This document shows, piece by piece, positions 1 through 8,757 of a stretch of DNA of 64,000 nt. This DNA comes from Streptomyces europaeiscabiei (lineage in GTDB: Bacteria > Actinomycetota > Actinomycetes > Streptomycetales > Streptomycetaceae), in NCBI RefSeq assembly GCF_036346855.1, contig NZ_CP107841.1, positions 2,856,001-2,920,000 of the forward strand, in the 5' to 3' direction. Both the position numbers and the translations under genes were made by a program. How positions within the stretch are numbered: the first letter of the stretch is position 1; every line of letters starts with the position of its first letter. The notes beneath the pieces are model-generated. The model searched no databases. It was not told where the DNA came from and saw only the letters and a list, made by a program, of their open reading frames with translations.

Positions 1-55
1 CGCGCGAAGTTCGGCGCGGCCGGACACCGACAGACACTTGTGGACAGGGACTCAC

Positions 56-1297
56 GTGGCTCAGACGCATATAAGGGGCTCTCGACGGCTCCCGCTGGGG
101 CTTCTGACGCTCTGGGGCGCGACCCGGCTGCTCCTGCTGCTGTTCGTCTTCAAGGTGTACGTGTTCCCCGGCCCGGACGTCACCAGCGACGTCTCGGTGA
201 TCTACCAGGGCTGGTACGAGACCCTGCGCACAGGAACGTATCCCCTGAACGACGTCACCTGGCAGTACCCGCCCGCCGCCGCCCTCGCGATTCTCTCCCC
301 CGCGCTGCTGCCCTTCCTGGACTACGCGTCCGCGTTCTTCGTCCTCGCCTTCCTCGCCGACCTGGTCGTGCTCGCGCTGCTCCTGTACGCGGGCGGGCGC
401 CCCGGGAAGACATGGCGCGGCGCCTGGGTGTGGGTGGTGGGCCTGCCGCTGCTCGGCCCGACCGGGTACGCCCGCTACGACGTGATGGTGACGGCGGTGG
501 CGGTCGCCGCCCTCCTCGCCGGCAGCCGTCACCCGCGCGCGATGGGGGCGCTGACGGCCTTCGCGGCCCTGCTGAAGGTCTGGCCGGTACTGCTGCTCCT
601 GGGCGCCCGCAAGCGTGCCGCCTGGGCGTGGGCCGCGGGCACCGGCCTGGCGGTGGCCGCCCTCTTCGCCGTCTCCATGCCCGGCGCCTTCGCCTTCCTG
701 ACGTTCCAGCGGGACCGCGGCACGGAGGTCGAGTCGCTGGGCGCCCTCGTCTTCCATGTGGCCCGGCAGTTCGGCTGGGACGGCGAGGTACTGCTCAACT
801 ACGGCTCGGTGGAGTTCCTCGGCGACCACGTCGACACCGTCAGCAAAGTGGCCCTGCTGCTCAGCGGGGTGGCGTTCGCCTGGCTGCTGCTCTGGCGGGT
901 ACGGGCCCGGCGGTTCGCGCCGCACACCCTCGCGGACGCCGCGTTCGTGGCGGTGCTGATGTTCACGGCCACGAGCCGGGTGATCAGCCCGCAGTACATG
1001 GTGTGGCTGGTGGGCCTCGCCGCGGTGTGCCTCTGCTTCCGGGCGAGCCGGATGGGCCCGTCGGCGGTCATGGTCCTGATGGCGTCCTTCGTGACCGTCC
1101 TGGAGTTCCCCGTCTGGTTCGCCCACGTCGTCGCCAGCGACGGGCTGGGCGTCACCCTCCTCTTCGCCCGCAACGGCCTCCTCGTCCTCGCGGCCCTGCT
1201 CGCCGCGTTCCGACTGTGGCACGACACGGTCCCCCGGCCCGCCCCGGAACCCCTGCCGCAACAGCAGGACAACGTCAAGGAAGCACTGGGTTCCTGA
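56..1297 (+). CDS. GT87-like polytopic membrane glycosyltransferase
   Basis: About 413 residues, with around ten hydrophobic segments spread over the whole length. An early acidic loop (VTSDVSVIYQGW) is followed by a WQYPPAAAL segment. This layout resembles the DUF2029/GT87 family of polyprenyl-phosphate-mannose dependent mannosyltransferases of actinobacteria, which act on the outer face of the membrane. The start is taken as GTG at 56 because ACAGGGA sits 5 nt upstream; an in-frame TTG at 38 has no such support. The tail is hydrophilic and proline/glutamine-rich. The family assignment rests on topology and motif style only, so the substrate is unknown. Confidence 0.7.
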   Translation: MAQTHIRGSRRLPLGLLTLWGATRLLLLLFVFKVYVFPGPDVTSDVSVIYQGWYETLRTGTYPLNDVTWQYPPAAALAILSPALLPFLDYASAFFVLAFLADLVVLALLLYAGGRPGKTWRGAWVWVVGLPLLGPTGYARYDVMVTAVAVAALLAGSRHPRAMGALTAFAALLKVWPVLLLLGARKRAAWAWAAGTGLAVAALFAVSMPGAFAFLTFQRDRGTEVESLGALVFHVARQFGWDGEVLLNYGSVEFLGDHVDTVSKVALLLSGVAFAWLLLWRVRARRFAPHTLADAAFVAVLMFTATSRVISPQYMVWLVGLAAVCLCFRASRMGPSAVMVLMASFVTVLEFPVWFAHVVASDGLGVTLLFARNGLLVLAALLAAFRLWHDTVPRPAPEPLPQQQDNVKEALGS

Positions 1298-1299
1298 GC

Positions 1300-1690
1300 C
1301 GGCCCGCGCGGCAGCGACGGCACGAGCACCGCGCACTGCACCCCCATGGACACCGCCGGCGCCAGGCAGATCCCGGGCAGCGCGAGCCCCGAACGAGCGT
1401 GGGCGAGCGACGGTTGGACCGCCGTACCCAGCAGCGTCACCCGCGGCAGCACCAGCACTCCCCCGCTGCCCTCGAAGACCCCGCCGAGCGCGATGCAGCA
1501 CGCCGTCAGCACCAGATACGGCCCGACGCGGCGCAGGAAGAGCGCGCCCTCCGCGGTGACGGCGGGCCCGGCCCCGAAGGCCCGCAGCACCACCGGCCCG
1601 AGCAATGCCGACGGCACGGCCGCCACGCCCGCTCGGCCTTCCCGGTCGCCCGCGCCACCCGCAGCGTGCCCTGCCGGAACAGGCCGCCGG
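1300..1690 (-). pseudogene. MATE-type efflux transporter remnant
   Basis: The minus strand from about 1626 to 1300 reads as the C-terminal helices of a MATE/DinF drug-sodium antiporter, with stretches such as VGPYLVLTACCIALGGVFEG and SGLALPGICLAPAVSMGVQC. The frame has no plausible start. It runs on without a stop into the antisense of the upstream gene. A further piece (GGLFRQGTLRVARATG) lies upstream in another frame, which implies a frameshift. I read this as a decayed, 5'-truncated gene. Sequence 1690-1786 holds nothing I recognise. Confidence 0.5.
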
Positions 1691-1786
1691 CCTCCTCGGC
1701 ACGCACGGGTTCGCCGCCCTCGTGGAAGAAGCTCGCCGGAGTCGTGAGGAAGTGCTCGGGGAGGCGATCGCCCAGCTGGATCCCGG

Positions 1787-3043
1787 TCAACCGAGCTGAC
1801 CGCGCACGTACTCCCGCCACCGCTCGGTGAACTCGTCGACCGTCGTGCCGAGGACCTCCTTCAAGGCCCCCTCCACCGCCCCCTCGCGCCTCCCGTGTTC
1901 GCCGACGGCGCGGTAGAACTCGTCGAGGCGGGCCTCGCCCCAGTGGCCGGCGATCAGACGGCAGGCCAGCCATCCTCCCTCGTAGGCCTGGGCGAGCCTG
2001 CCGGAGTCTTCGGAGAAACCGAAGTCGGGGTCGGCGGGGAGCGAGGCCGGGAGCCGTCCCTCCGCCACCGCCCGCTGGAGCTCGGGGGCCACCTCGGGTG
2101 CCGTGCGGCCCGTCCCCCGGTAGCCGACCCAGTCGGCGTAGCCCTCGGAGAGCCAGAGGGGGGTGGCGGCGTCGGTGTGGGCGCGGGTGGCGACGTGGGT
2201 CGTCTCGTGGGTGAGGACGACCTGCTTGCCGAGGTCGCCGAGGACGGCGTACGCGTCGGGGTTGACGACGATCCGGTCCGCCGGGGTCTTCGCCGAGCCC
2301 CCCGCCTCGCCGGTGGTGACCGCCGCGATCCCCCGGTACCCGGACGCGGGCGCCCCCAGCAGCCCCGCCATGTCCTCCAGCGACTCCGGCACCACGACCA
2401 CGACCCGCCGCGCCCAGTCCTCGCCCCACGCCTCGGTCACGGCGGGCACGGCCCGGTCCGCCAGCCCCGCGTACTCACGCAGGGCCTCCGCCGGCCACCC
2501 GACCCCCAGCACGAGGCTCCGCTCCCCGCGTACGGCCCGTATCCGCCCCTGCTCCCACAGCTGTTCGGTGCCCTCCCGCGAGGGCTCGTCGGCGGCGACC
2601 CGCCACACCCCGTCGTCGTCCCGGAGAAGGGTCAGGGTCCGTGCGGCGGTCACGGGCGCCTTGTCGTAGCCGCGTATCCGGTAGCGGAGGGCCGCCTCGG
2701 CCGTGGCCCGGTCGCCGGAGCGGCGGAAGGCGGTGAGGTCGTACGACCAGGAGGACAGGGGCAGGCTGCGGAGGTTCACGAACTCGGCCTCTCCGGTGGC
2801 CAGTTGGCCGGCGACGGAGGACGCCGGCGCCTCGGTGGCGCGGTATGCCGTCCCGTCCCGTTCCAGGACCGCCGAGGCCCGCCGGTCGAGCATCCGCTGC
2901 ACGTCGGCGCGGGCGGCGTCGGGCGCCGCGTTGCCGCCGCAGCCGCCGAGGAGGGCGAGTGCGAGCACGACCGCCGGGAGAACACTTCCGCGGCCCGGGG
3001 CCGACCCGGGCCATGCACGCGCCGTGCGCCTTCGACCAGCCAC
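1787..3043 (-). CDS. lipoprotein with gluzincin-type zinc peptidase motif
   Basis: 418 residues from a GTG start. A hydrophobic signal at residues 21-34 ends in the lipobox LGGC (Cys35), so the product is probably lipid-anchored on the outer membrane face. Residues 40-160 resemble an NTF2/lumazine-like accessory region. The C-terminal half carries HETTH (His279, Glu280, His283), followed by a glutamate in SEGYADWV (Glu300). This is the HExxH...E arrangement of gluzincin zinc peptidases. Substrate unknown. It lies upstream of two peptidoglycan hydrolase genes on the same strand separated by intergenic sequence, so joint transcription is not obvious. Confidence 0.75.
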   Translation of the reverse strand: MAGRRRTARAWPGSAPGRGSVLPAVVLALALLGGCGGNAAPDAARADVQRMLDRRASAVLERDGTAYRATEAPASSVAGQLATGEAEFVNLRSLPLSSWSYDLTAFRRSGDRATAEAALRYRIRGYDKAPVTAARTLTLLRDDDGVWRVAADEPSREGTEQLWEQGRIRAVRGERSLVLGVGWPAEALREYAGLADRAVPAVTEAWGEDWARRVVVVVPESLEDMAGLLGAPASGYRGIAAVTTGEAGGSAKTPADRIVVNPDAYAVLGDLGKQVVLTHETTHVATRAHTDAATPLWLSEGYADWVGYRGTGRTAPEVAPELQRAVAEGRLPASLPADPDFGFSEDSGRLAQAYEGGWLACRLIAGHWGEARLDEFYRAVGEHGRREGAVEGALKEVLGTTVDEFTERWREYVRGQLG

Positions 3044-3072
3044 GTTCCCGATCGTACGGGCGCCCGGTCGCC

Positions 3073-3129
3073 GTCGGACAGGGCCCCGGCCATCGGGCAG
3101 GCCCCAGGCCGTCAGGCAGGGCCCCGGCC
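3073..3129. repeat. three imperfect 19-bp tandem units
   Basis: Three related units repeat with a 19-bp period between the lipoprotein and NlpC/P60 genes. Their CAGGGCCCCGGCC-like cores lie at 3079, 3098 and 3117, and the middle one is diverged. They are GC-rich and could fold locally. No function is visible. Confidence 0.45.
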
Positions 3130-3157
3130 GTCGTACGGCCGCCGAGACCCGTGGTGT

Positions 3158-4189
3158 TCAGGGGCGGGTGACCGAGGCGATCGGCATCATGCCGACAGGG
3201 TCGTAGCGGACCGGGGCGCCCGGGTAGGGGGCGTGGATGACCTGGCCGTTGCCGGCGTACATGCCGACATGGCTGGCGTCGGCCCGGTAGGTGACGAGGT
3301 CGCCGGGCCGGGCCTGGGAGAGCGGGACCCGGGTGCCGGCGTATCGCTGGGCCTGCGAGGTGCGCGGCAGGCCGACGCCGGCCTGTCCGTACGACCAGAC
3401 CATGAGGCCGGAGCAGTCGAAGCCGTCGGGGCCGGTGGAGCCCCACACGTACGGCTTGCCGAGGGCGGAGCGGGCGGCGGCGACAGCGGCTGCCGCGCGG
3501 CCGCCCGGGGCGACGGCGCCGTCGAGGTCGGGCATGTCGGTCCGGCCTGAGCCGGTGGAGCGGGAGGATCGGTCGTACGCGGCGCGCTCCTCGTCCGGGA
3601 GGGAGTCGAGCAGCCGCCGGGCCGCCGCGAGCTTCCCCTCGACGGCCCGCTTGTGCTGGGCGACGGCCTTGCGGCTCTTCTCCAGCTCGGCGAGCTTGCC
3701 ACTGGCCTCCGCGCGGTTCTGGGAGAGGGCGCGCATGGCGTGCCGGAGGTCGTGGAGTTCGCCCGCCTGGTGGGCGTTGATGCGGTCCAGGGCGGCGGCC
3801 GTGTCGAGGTAGTCGTCCGGATCGTCGGAGAACAGCAGGGCGATCGACGGGTCGACGGCGCCGGAGCGGTACTGGGCGCCGGCGAGCGAACCCAGCGACT
3901 CCCGCATGACGTTGATGCGGTCCTGCTGCCGGGCGATCGAGTCCTGCGCGGTGCCGACCTGCTCACGCAGCTCGTCGGCGCGCTCGTCGGCCTTGTTGTA
4001 GGCCTCGGTGGCCCGCTCGGCCTCCTCGTACAGCCGGTCCACCTCGGCCCGGGTGTTGTCGTGCGGCGCGGCGGCGGCCGTCTGGACGGGGATGGCGCCG
4101 AGGGCGGCGGCCGCGGCGGACAGCACACCGAGGGCGGCGGCCGCGCCCCGGTCGAACCCGGACGGTACAAGGCGACTGTGGGACACCAC
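3158..4189 (-). CDS. secreted NlpC/P60 peptidoglycan endopeptidase
   Basis: About 343 residues. A signal peptide is followed by a long coiled coil (roughly residues 45-210), a linker, and a C-terminal NlpC/P60 domain. Catalytic residues are visible: Cys in FDCSGLMVW, His in SHVGMYAGN and a third polar position in VIHAPY. The family cleaves D-gamma-glutamyl-diaminopimelate bonds in stem peptides outside the cell. The start is placed at GTG 4189 because the resulting N-terminus (VVSHSR) aligns with MASHRR of the adjacent paralogue and GGGAG lies upstream; the open frame itself extends further 5'. It is a tandem duplicate of the next gene. Confidence 0.9.
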   Translation of the reverse strand: MVSHSRLVPSGFDRGAAAALGVLSAAAAALGAIPVQTAAAAPHDNTRAEVDRLYEEAERATEAYNKADERADELREQVGTAQDSIARQQDRINVMRESLGSLAGAQYRSGAVDPSIALLFSDDPDDYLDTAAALDRINAHQAGELHDLRHAMRALSQNRAEASGKLAELEKSRKAVAQHKRAVEGKLAAARRLLDSLPDEERAAYDRSSRSTGSGRTDMPDLDGAVAPGGRAAAAVAAARSALGKPYVWGSTGPDGFDCSGLMVWSYGQAGVGLPRTSQAQRYAGTRVPLSQARPGDLVTYRADASHVGMYAGNGQVIHAPYPGAPVRYDPVGMMPIASVTRP

Positions 4190-4441
4190 GGGAAGCCGCA
4201 CTCCCTTCGACGACGGACAGGGCCTTCCCCCGGGGCCGAAGGGGCCCCGAAGGAGGGGCACACTCACGGCGGGTGAGGGAAGCGCGGCCGACAGTAGCCG
4301 CGCGACCGTGTCCCAGCCAAAGACCTCCGCGGCCACAGAGCGTGACGTCAGGCCTGGGGCCCAGGTCACCAGCGGGGGAAGGGGTCAGCACGAGGTGCGG
4401 GAATTCGCCCGTTCGGGCGGCACTGTGTCCTGATCTTGAAG
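4190..4441. other. intergenic region upstream of the first NlpC/P60 gene
   Basis: Non-coding stretch between the tandem hydrolase genes. A GGGGCC...GGCCCC inverted repeat lies near 4236-4252. I looked for the conserved pieces of a c-di-AMP (ydaO-type) riboswitch, which precedes some Streptomyces wall hydrolases, and did not find them. No clear promoter. Confidence 0.4.
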
Positions 4442-4485
4442 AAAAACAGGGCCGATCGTCACACGGTGTGACGATCAGCCCTGTT
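4442..4485 (-). terminator. strong intrinsic terminator after NlpC/P60 gene
   Basis: Near-perfect 20-bp inverted repeat (4446-4485, GTCACAC/GTGTGAC at its centre). On the minus strand it is followed by a run of T. It lies 16 bp beyond the stop of the gene at 4502-5536 and separates the two hydrolase transcripts. Confidence 0.85.
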
Positions 4486-4501
4486 CAAGTCGGCGCGGGT
4501 G

Positions 4502-5536
4502 TCAGCCGATACGGACACCGAACTGGAAACTGCCGATGGTGCTCATCGACTCGTAGCGGACGACCTTGCCCGGGTACGGGGCGTGGATGACGGTGCCGTT
4601 GCCCGCGTAGAGGCCGACATGTCCCAGGTCGTTGAAGAAGACGAGGTCGCCCGGCATGAGTTCGCCGCGGCCGATCCGGGTGCCGTCGTTCGCCTGCGTG
4701 TACGTGGTCCGGGTGATCGACACACCGGCCTGGGCGTAGGCCCACTGGGTCAGCCCGGAGCAGTCGTAGGAGTTGGGGCCGCTGCCACCGGAGACGTACG
4801 GCTTGCCGACCTGGGTGCCGGCGGCGGCGAGGGCGGCGGCTCCACGATCGGAGGCAGGTGCCTCGTTGCCCAGGTCGACGCGGTCCCCGGCGTCACGGCT
4901 GGCGCGGGTCTCCTGCTCGTCCAGATCGGCCTTCTCCGCGGCCGTCAGGGTGTTGAGGAGCTTGTTCGCCGCGGCCAGCTTGCTCTGGACTTCCTTCTTC
5001 TTCTTGGCCAGGGTCTCGCGGGTGTCCGCGAGGTCCGCCAGCTTCTCCGTGGCCTCCTGGCGCTGCTGCGCGAGGGTGCGCTGCTTCTCCTGGACCTTCT
5101 TCAGCGACTCGACCTGCTGGCTGGTCAGCTGGTCGAGCGTGGCGGCCTTGTCCAGGTAGTCGTCCGGGTCGGCGGAGAGGAAGAGCTGGATCGAGGAGTC
5201 GATGCCGCCCGAGCGGTACTGGGCGCTGGCCGCCAGGCCTATGCCCTCACGCAGCTCGTTGAGGTCTTCCTGACCCTTGGCGACGTTGTCCTGGATCGCG
5301 GAGATCTCCTTCTCGAGCTTCTCCTGCTTCTCCTCGGCCCCGTTGAGCTTGTCGGTGGCCCGCCCGGCGTCCTCGTAGAGCTTGTGGACCTTGGCCTGGA
5401 CGTCGTCCTTGCTCGGCTTCTCCGCGGGCGCGGCGTTGGCGGCCTGGGAGGTCAGGGCCACGGCAGCGGCGGCGGCAGTGGTGAGCACGGTCACGCGCGC
5501 ACGGCTCGGCTGCTTCGGTCGACGGTGGGACGCCAC
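4502..5536 (-). CDS. secreted NlpC/P60 peptidoglycan endopeptidase
   Basis: 344 residues. The signal peptide ends at about ANAAPA, followed by a coiled coil rich in Lys/Glu/Gln (about residues 45-200) and a C-terminal NlpC/P60 domain. Cys in YDCSGLTQW, His in LGHVGLYAGN and VIHAPYPG mark the active site. The overall layout is that of actinobacterial RipA/CwlO-like hydrolases, whose coiled coil is thought to mediate regulation by partner proteins. Start GTG 5536 has GAAGGAG 10 nt upstream. A SigA-like promoter lies about 82 bp upstream and a strong terminator follows, so it is probably monocistronic. Confidence 0.93.
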   Translation of the reverse strand: MASHRRPKQPSRARVTVLTTAAAAAVALTSQAANAAPAEKPSKDDVQAKVHKLYEDAGRATDKLNGAEEKQEKLEKEISAIQDNVAKGQEDLNELREGIGLAASAQYRSGGIDSSIQLFLSADPDDYLDKAATLDQLTSQQVESLKKVQEKQRTLAQQRQEATEKLADLADTRETLAKKKKEVQSKLAAANKLLNTLTAAEKADLDEQETRASRDAGDRVDLGNEAPASDRGAAALAAAGTQVGKPYVSGGSGPNSYDCSGLTQWAYAQAGVSITRTTYTQANDGTRIGRGELMPGDLVFFNDLGHVGLYAGNGTVIHAPYPGKVVRYESMSTIGSFQFGVRIG

Positions 5537-5617
5537 GGTAGGTGAACTCCTTCATGTGAGCGACCGGCCGGCGAGGACTCCGGCGATACGATCACCCGTT
5601 CAGAGGTTTGAGCCCAG

Positions 5618-5647
5618 ACCCTAGTGACCCAATGGTGATCACTTCAA
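5618..5647 (-). promoter_or_regulatory. candidate vegetative promoter of NlpC/P60 gene
   Basis: On the minus strand, TTGAAG (5647-5642) is separated by 18 bp from TAGGGT (5623-5618), close to the Streptomyces HrdB consensus. It lies in an unusually A/T-rich intergenic patch, about 80 bp before the GTG start, leaving a moderate 5' leader. Confidence 0.55.
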
Positions 5648-5797
5648 ATCCCCCACAGGAAAAATCCCGTCCCACGGCGCACAATTTACACTGAACACAC
5701 ATCCAGTAACGCCCGGTTGACGCTACGTTGCGCAACAGTTCCGTAAATTCGGGCATAGCGCCTGTTCGTTGTTGTTGGGGCGGACAGTGCCGAACGG

Positions 5798-7141
5798 TCA
5801 GGAAAGCCGCTTGAGGAGCACCACGGACGCAACCGGGCGGGCCCCCGCCTTGGCGATCCCGTCGGCCACCTCGCGGTCGGTGGAGGCGACGATGACCGGC
5901 CGGCCGGGCGGCTCGGCGCGCACCAGCTGGCGGATCAACTCGTCGGCGGTGACCCCCGGCTTGGAGAACAGCACCCGCACCCCGCGCGGCGGCGCGAGCA
6001 GCACCGGCGCGGCCAGCTCGGCACCGTCGAAGACGCAGGTGACCTCGGCGCCGGTCTGCGCGGCGAGCTGGGAGAGCTGCCCGAGGAGCCGCAGCCGCTG
6101 CTTCTCCAGCGGCATCTGCGGATAGCCGGTCTTGGTGACGTTGTAGCCGTCGACGACGAGATGCGCCTGCGGCAGCGCCAGCAACTGGTCCAGGATCGCC
6201 GGGTCGTTCTCCGACAGCGCGCGGGTGGCGATGTCCTTCGGGGTCATCCGCCCCGGTTCGACCGCGTCGACGGTCTCGGCGGGCCGTACGGAGACCGGCG
6301 GCAGCGCCAGCTCCCGCCGCAGCCCCTGGGCCGCGTCCAGCACGGTGTCCAGCAGCAGCCGTACGCGCATGTCCTCGACGCTGCGGCCCTCTCGGGCGGC
6401 CCGCCTGGTGGCCTCCAGGGCGGCCTCCGCCTCACCGAGCCGGGCCTTGAGCCGTCGGCTCTCGCTCTCGGCGGCGGACACCTGGGAGTGCGACTCGGAA
6501 CGTACGGTCTCCATCTCGGCGTGCAGCTTGCGCAGGGCGGCCTCGCCGCGCTTGACGTCGCTGAGGGCGGCCCGGAGTTTGCGGTGCATCGCGTCGGCCT
6601 CCTTCTTGGCCGACTCCAGCTCCGCGCGCAGCCGTTCCGTCTCGGCCTTCGTGTGGCCGCGGGCCTCGGCGAGCCGTTCGCGCAGCCGCTCCAGCTCGGC
6701 CCGGCTCTCCTCGTCGGCCCGCTCGGCGTACGCCCGCAGGGCCTCCTCACCGGCGGCGGCGACCAGCTTCACCCAGCCCGTGGGGCGCAGCACATAGGCC
6801 GCGGCTGCCACGTCCAGCGGATCCGCGGCCGGGGGCGGCGCGCCCGTGTCGAGGGCGTCGGCCAGCTCCGGGTGGGCCTCCCGGAACCGCTCCGAGATCC
6901 GCTGTCTGAAAAGCGTGTCGCTCTCCAGGGCGGCCGCCATCGCGTTCCCGGCGAACTTCACCCGACGGGTCGGGGTGAACCGGGCATACTGCCTCAGCTG
7001 TGCGGGCAGTTCGGCGACGGTCAGTCCGCCGAAGCCGTCGGAGACGATCTGCACGACCCGTCTGCGCACGCCCTCGGGCAGCGGACGGTCGAGCACCTCG
7101 GCGGCGCCGTCGCCCGGCCCCCCGCCTGCGCTCTCCACCAT
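5798..7141 (-). CDS. NYN-domain (YacP-like) RNA-binding/nuclease protein
   Basis: 447 residues. The N-terminal 150 residues are mostly helical. A long coiled coil rich in Arg/Glu/Ala occupies about 150-270. The C-terminal NYN domain begins at LVVDGYNVTKTGYP and includes VTCVFDGAE and IVASTDREVADG, the conserved acidic positions of this PIN-like fold. Families with this domain act on RNA; the substrate here is unknown. The domain order (coiled coil then NYN) is the standard streptomycete version. Expression probably follows the zinc-ribbon gene upstream on the same strand. Confidence 0.8.
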   Translation of the reverse strand: MVESAGGGPGDGAAEVLDRPLPEGVRRRVVQIVSDGFGGLTVAELPAQLRQYARFTPTRRVKFAGNAMAAALESDTLFRQRISERFREAHPELADALDTGAPPPAADPLDVAAAAYVLRPTGWVKLVAAAGEEALRAYAERADEESRAELERLRERLAEARGHTKAETERLRAELESAKKEADAMHRKLRAALSDVKRGEAALRKLHAEMETVRSESHSQVSAAESESRRLKARLGEAEAALEATRRAAREGRSVEDMRVRLLLDTVLDAAQGLRRELALPPVSVRPAETVDAVEPGRMTPKDIATRALSENDPAILDQLLALPQAHLVVDGYNVTKTGYPQMPLEKQRLRLLGQLSQLAAQTGAEVTCVFDGAELAAPVLLAPPRGVRVLFSKPGVTADELIRQLVRAEPPGRPVIVASTDREVADGIAKAGARPVASVVLLKRLS

Positions 7142-7167
7142 CCGTCACACCCCATTTCTCTGCGGGG

Positions 7168-7208
7168 CCCTCCCCCACTCTCGGCTTCGCTCGAGCGGGG
7201 GGACCCCC
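7168..7208. repeat. short GC-rich hairpin repeat (CTCCCCCACTCTCGG type)
   Basis: An imperfect hairpin with CCCCC/GGGGG outer arms and an inner CTCG/CGAG stem. A near-identical copy sits at 55507-55545. It falls in the 71-bp gap between two same-strand genes. It behaves like a dispersed small repeat rather than a gene-specific signal. Confidence 0.6.
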
Positions 7209-7212
7209 GTCC

Positions 7213-7452
7213 TCAGGAGCCGGCGCCCGGCCTGTCCACGAGTTCCACCTGGTCCACGGCGTTGCACCAGCGGCAGCGCACCGACTCGATGGTCTCACTG
7301 ACCACGTCGCGCTCCTCGACCTTGGGCTGCCCGGCGAGGTCGAGGTGAACGTACTCGACGACCTTCGACGAGCGGGTCACGTCGAAACGCGTGAGGTTGC
7401 CACAGAGCGTGCAGCGCCAGCGGGTCGTGTCCGTCGGCAGGGGAACCGTCAT
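7213..7452 (-). CDS. small zinc-ribbon protein
   Basis: 79 residues with two CxxC pairs (WRCTLCGN near the N-terminus, VRCRWCN in the second half) that would form a zinc ribbon around a central beta-rich segment. The ATG is preceded by GGAAGA. Lying 71 bp upstream of the NYN protein on the same strand, it may be co-transcribed. No function is assigned to this family to my knowledge; nucleic-acid contact would be a guess. Confidence 0.75.
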   Translation of the reverse strand: MTVPLPTDTTRWRCTLCGNLTRFDVTRSSKVVEYVHLDLAGQPKVEERDVVSETIESVRCRWCNAVDQVELVDRPGAGS

Positions 7453-7650
7453 CGTGGCTGCTCTTCCTTCTTCCAGTCTCGGTGAAGCGCCGGCGTCCCG
7501 GTGCGTGTGGCTCGTAACCCTACGGCCTGACCGGTACTGGACGCCCGTTCGCCTGCGGCGTCGGCGCCGATTGCCTCCGGCGGCGAGGCCGGCCGTGACC
7601 GGCGGCGAGGCGGTCTGCGCCGGTGAGTCCTGTTACGTCATGCTCTGTTC

Positions 7651-8406
7651 ATGATCGGCAAGTGGAGCACCGCGGCCGCCCGGGCCGTTCGAAACGAGTC
7701 GGCGCCGGTGACGTACGGGCTGATCGCCGTCTGCTGTGCGATCTTTCTCATCGGACCGGCGGCGGGCCTCAACCCCGTGTACGGCACCGGGGACGAACTG
7801 CTCGCCGCGCAGCGGGCGTACTTCCGCCGCTGGGGCGTCGTCCCCGGCGAGCTCTTCGACGGCACCCCGCGCGCCGCGCTCACCCCCCTCACCGCGCTGT
7901 TCGTCCACGGCAGCTGGCTGCACCTCCTGGGCAACATGCTCTTCCTCTTCGTCTTCGGGGCGATGGCCGAGGAACGCATGGGCAGGGTGGCGTTCGCCCT
8001 CTTCTACGTGGGCTGCGGCTATCTCGCACTGGTGGCGTACGCGGCGGCGCACGCCGGGTCGCCGCAGTCGCTGGTCGGCGCGTCGGGGGCGATCTCCGCG
8101 GTCCTCGGCGCCTTCCTCTTCCTTTTCCCCGGAGCGCGGGTGACGAGCCTCCTGCCGTTCCTCTTCTTCCTCCCGCTGCGGTTTCCGGCGTGGGTGACCC
8201 TGCCGTTCTGGGTGAGCCTGCAGTGGCTGGCCGCGGGGCGGCAGACCTCGGGGCCGGGCGTCGCCTATCTGGCGCATCTGGTGGGGTTCGGACTGGGGTT
8301 CGCCTACGCGTGGGGGCGTTATGGGCGTAGGGCTAGAGTGAAAGCGCCAGCGGACGCCTCAGACAACGTCCCTGCTCCGGCCCCCGAGGGAGAGAAACAG
8401 CCGTGA
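7651..8406 (+). CDS. rhomboid-family intramembrane serine protease
   Basis: 251 residues with about six membrane segments. Rhomboid hallmarks are visible: HGSWLHLLGNMLFLFVFG, the catalytic serine in GASGAISAVLG and the catalytic histidine in AYLAHLVGFGLGF. The family cuts transmembrane substrates within the bilayer. The C-terminal tail is hydrophilic and proline/alanine-rich. I see no Shine-Dalgarno sequence before ATG 7651. The last codons overlap the start of the next gene by 4 bp (GTGA), so the two are translationally coupled. Confidence 0.9.
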   Translation: MIGKWSTAAARAVRNESAPVTYGLIAVCCAIFLIGPAAGLNPVYGTGDELLAAQRAYFRRWGVVPGELFDGTPRAALTPLTALFVHGSWLHLLGNMLFLFVFGAMAEERMGRVAFALFYVGCGYLALVAYAAAHAGSPQSLVGASGAISAVLGAFLFLFPGARVTSLLPFLFFLPLRFPAWVTLPFWVSLQWLAAGRQTSGPGVAYLAHLVGFGLGFAYAWGRYGRRARVKAPADASDNVPAPAPEGEKQP

Positions 8407-8684
8407 TCACCGCGATCGTGCTCATCAAGACCAGCGTGGACCGGATCCCGGAGATCGCGGAGTCGATCGCCGCGATCGACTCCGTGACCGAGGTGTTCTC
8501 CGTGACCGGTACGTACGATCTGGTCGCCATGGTCCGGGTGAAGGAGCACGAGGACCTCGCGGACGTGATCCCGGGCCGTATCAGCAAGATTCCGGGGGTT
8601 CTCGGAACGGACACGCACGTCGCGTTCCGGGCCTACTCGCAGCACGACCTGGAGGCCGCGTTCGCCATCGGCCTGGACGGCTAG
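8403..8684 (+). CDS. Lrp/AsnC-type ligand-binding (RAM) domain protein
   Basis: 93 residues forming a stand-alone AsnC_trans_reg (RAM) domain without the DNA-binding helix-turn-helix: ITAIVLIKTSVDRIPEIAE at the start, then VTGTYDLVAMVRV. Such stand-alone domains bind small ligands, often amino acids, and oligomerise. GTG 8403 overlaps the rhomboid stop (GTGA), implying coupled translation. Whether it functions with the protease is unknown. Confidence 0.88.
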   Translation: MITAIVLIKTSVDRIPEIAESIAAIDSVTEVFSVTGTYDLVAMVRVKEHEDLADVIPGRISKIPGVLGTDTHVAFRAYSQHDLEAAFAIGLDG

Positions 8685-8696
8685 CGGTCGCACGGC

Positions 8697-8729
8697 CGGT
8701 GCGGGGCCGGGGCCGGCTCCGCACCGTTT
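8697..8729 (+). terminator. intrinsic terminator after rhomboid-AsnC pair
   Basis: CGGTGCGG pairs with CCGCACCG over a GC-rich loop, followed by TTT. It begins 13 bp past the AsnC-domain stop, between convergent genes. Confidence 0.7.
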
Positions 8730-8757
8730 CCCGCGCGGCCGAACCCGGCGGCGGGGG

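Noticed and set aside
4190..5797. Possible c-di-AMP (ydaO) riboswitch before the NlpC/P60 genes
   Set aside because: Such elements precede some streptomycete wall hydrolases, but the conserved blocks I would expect were not found in either leader.
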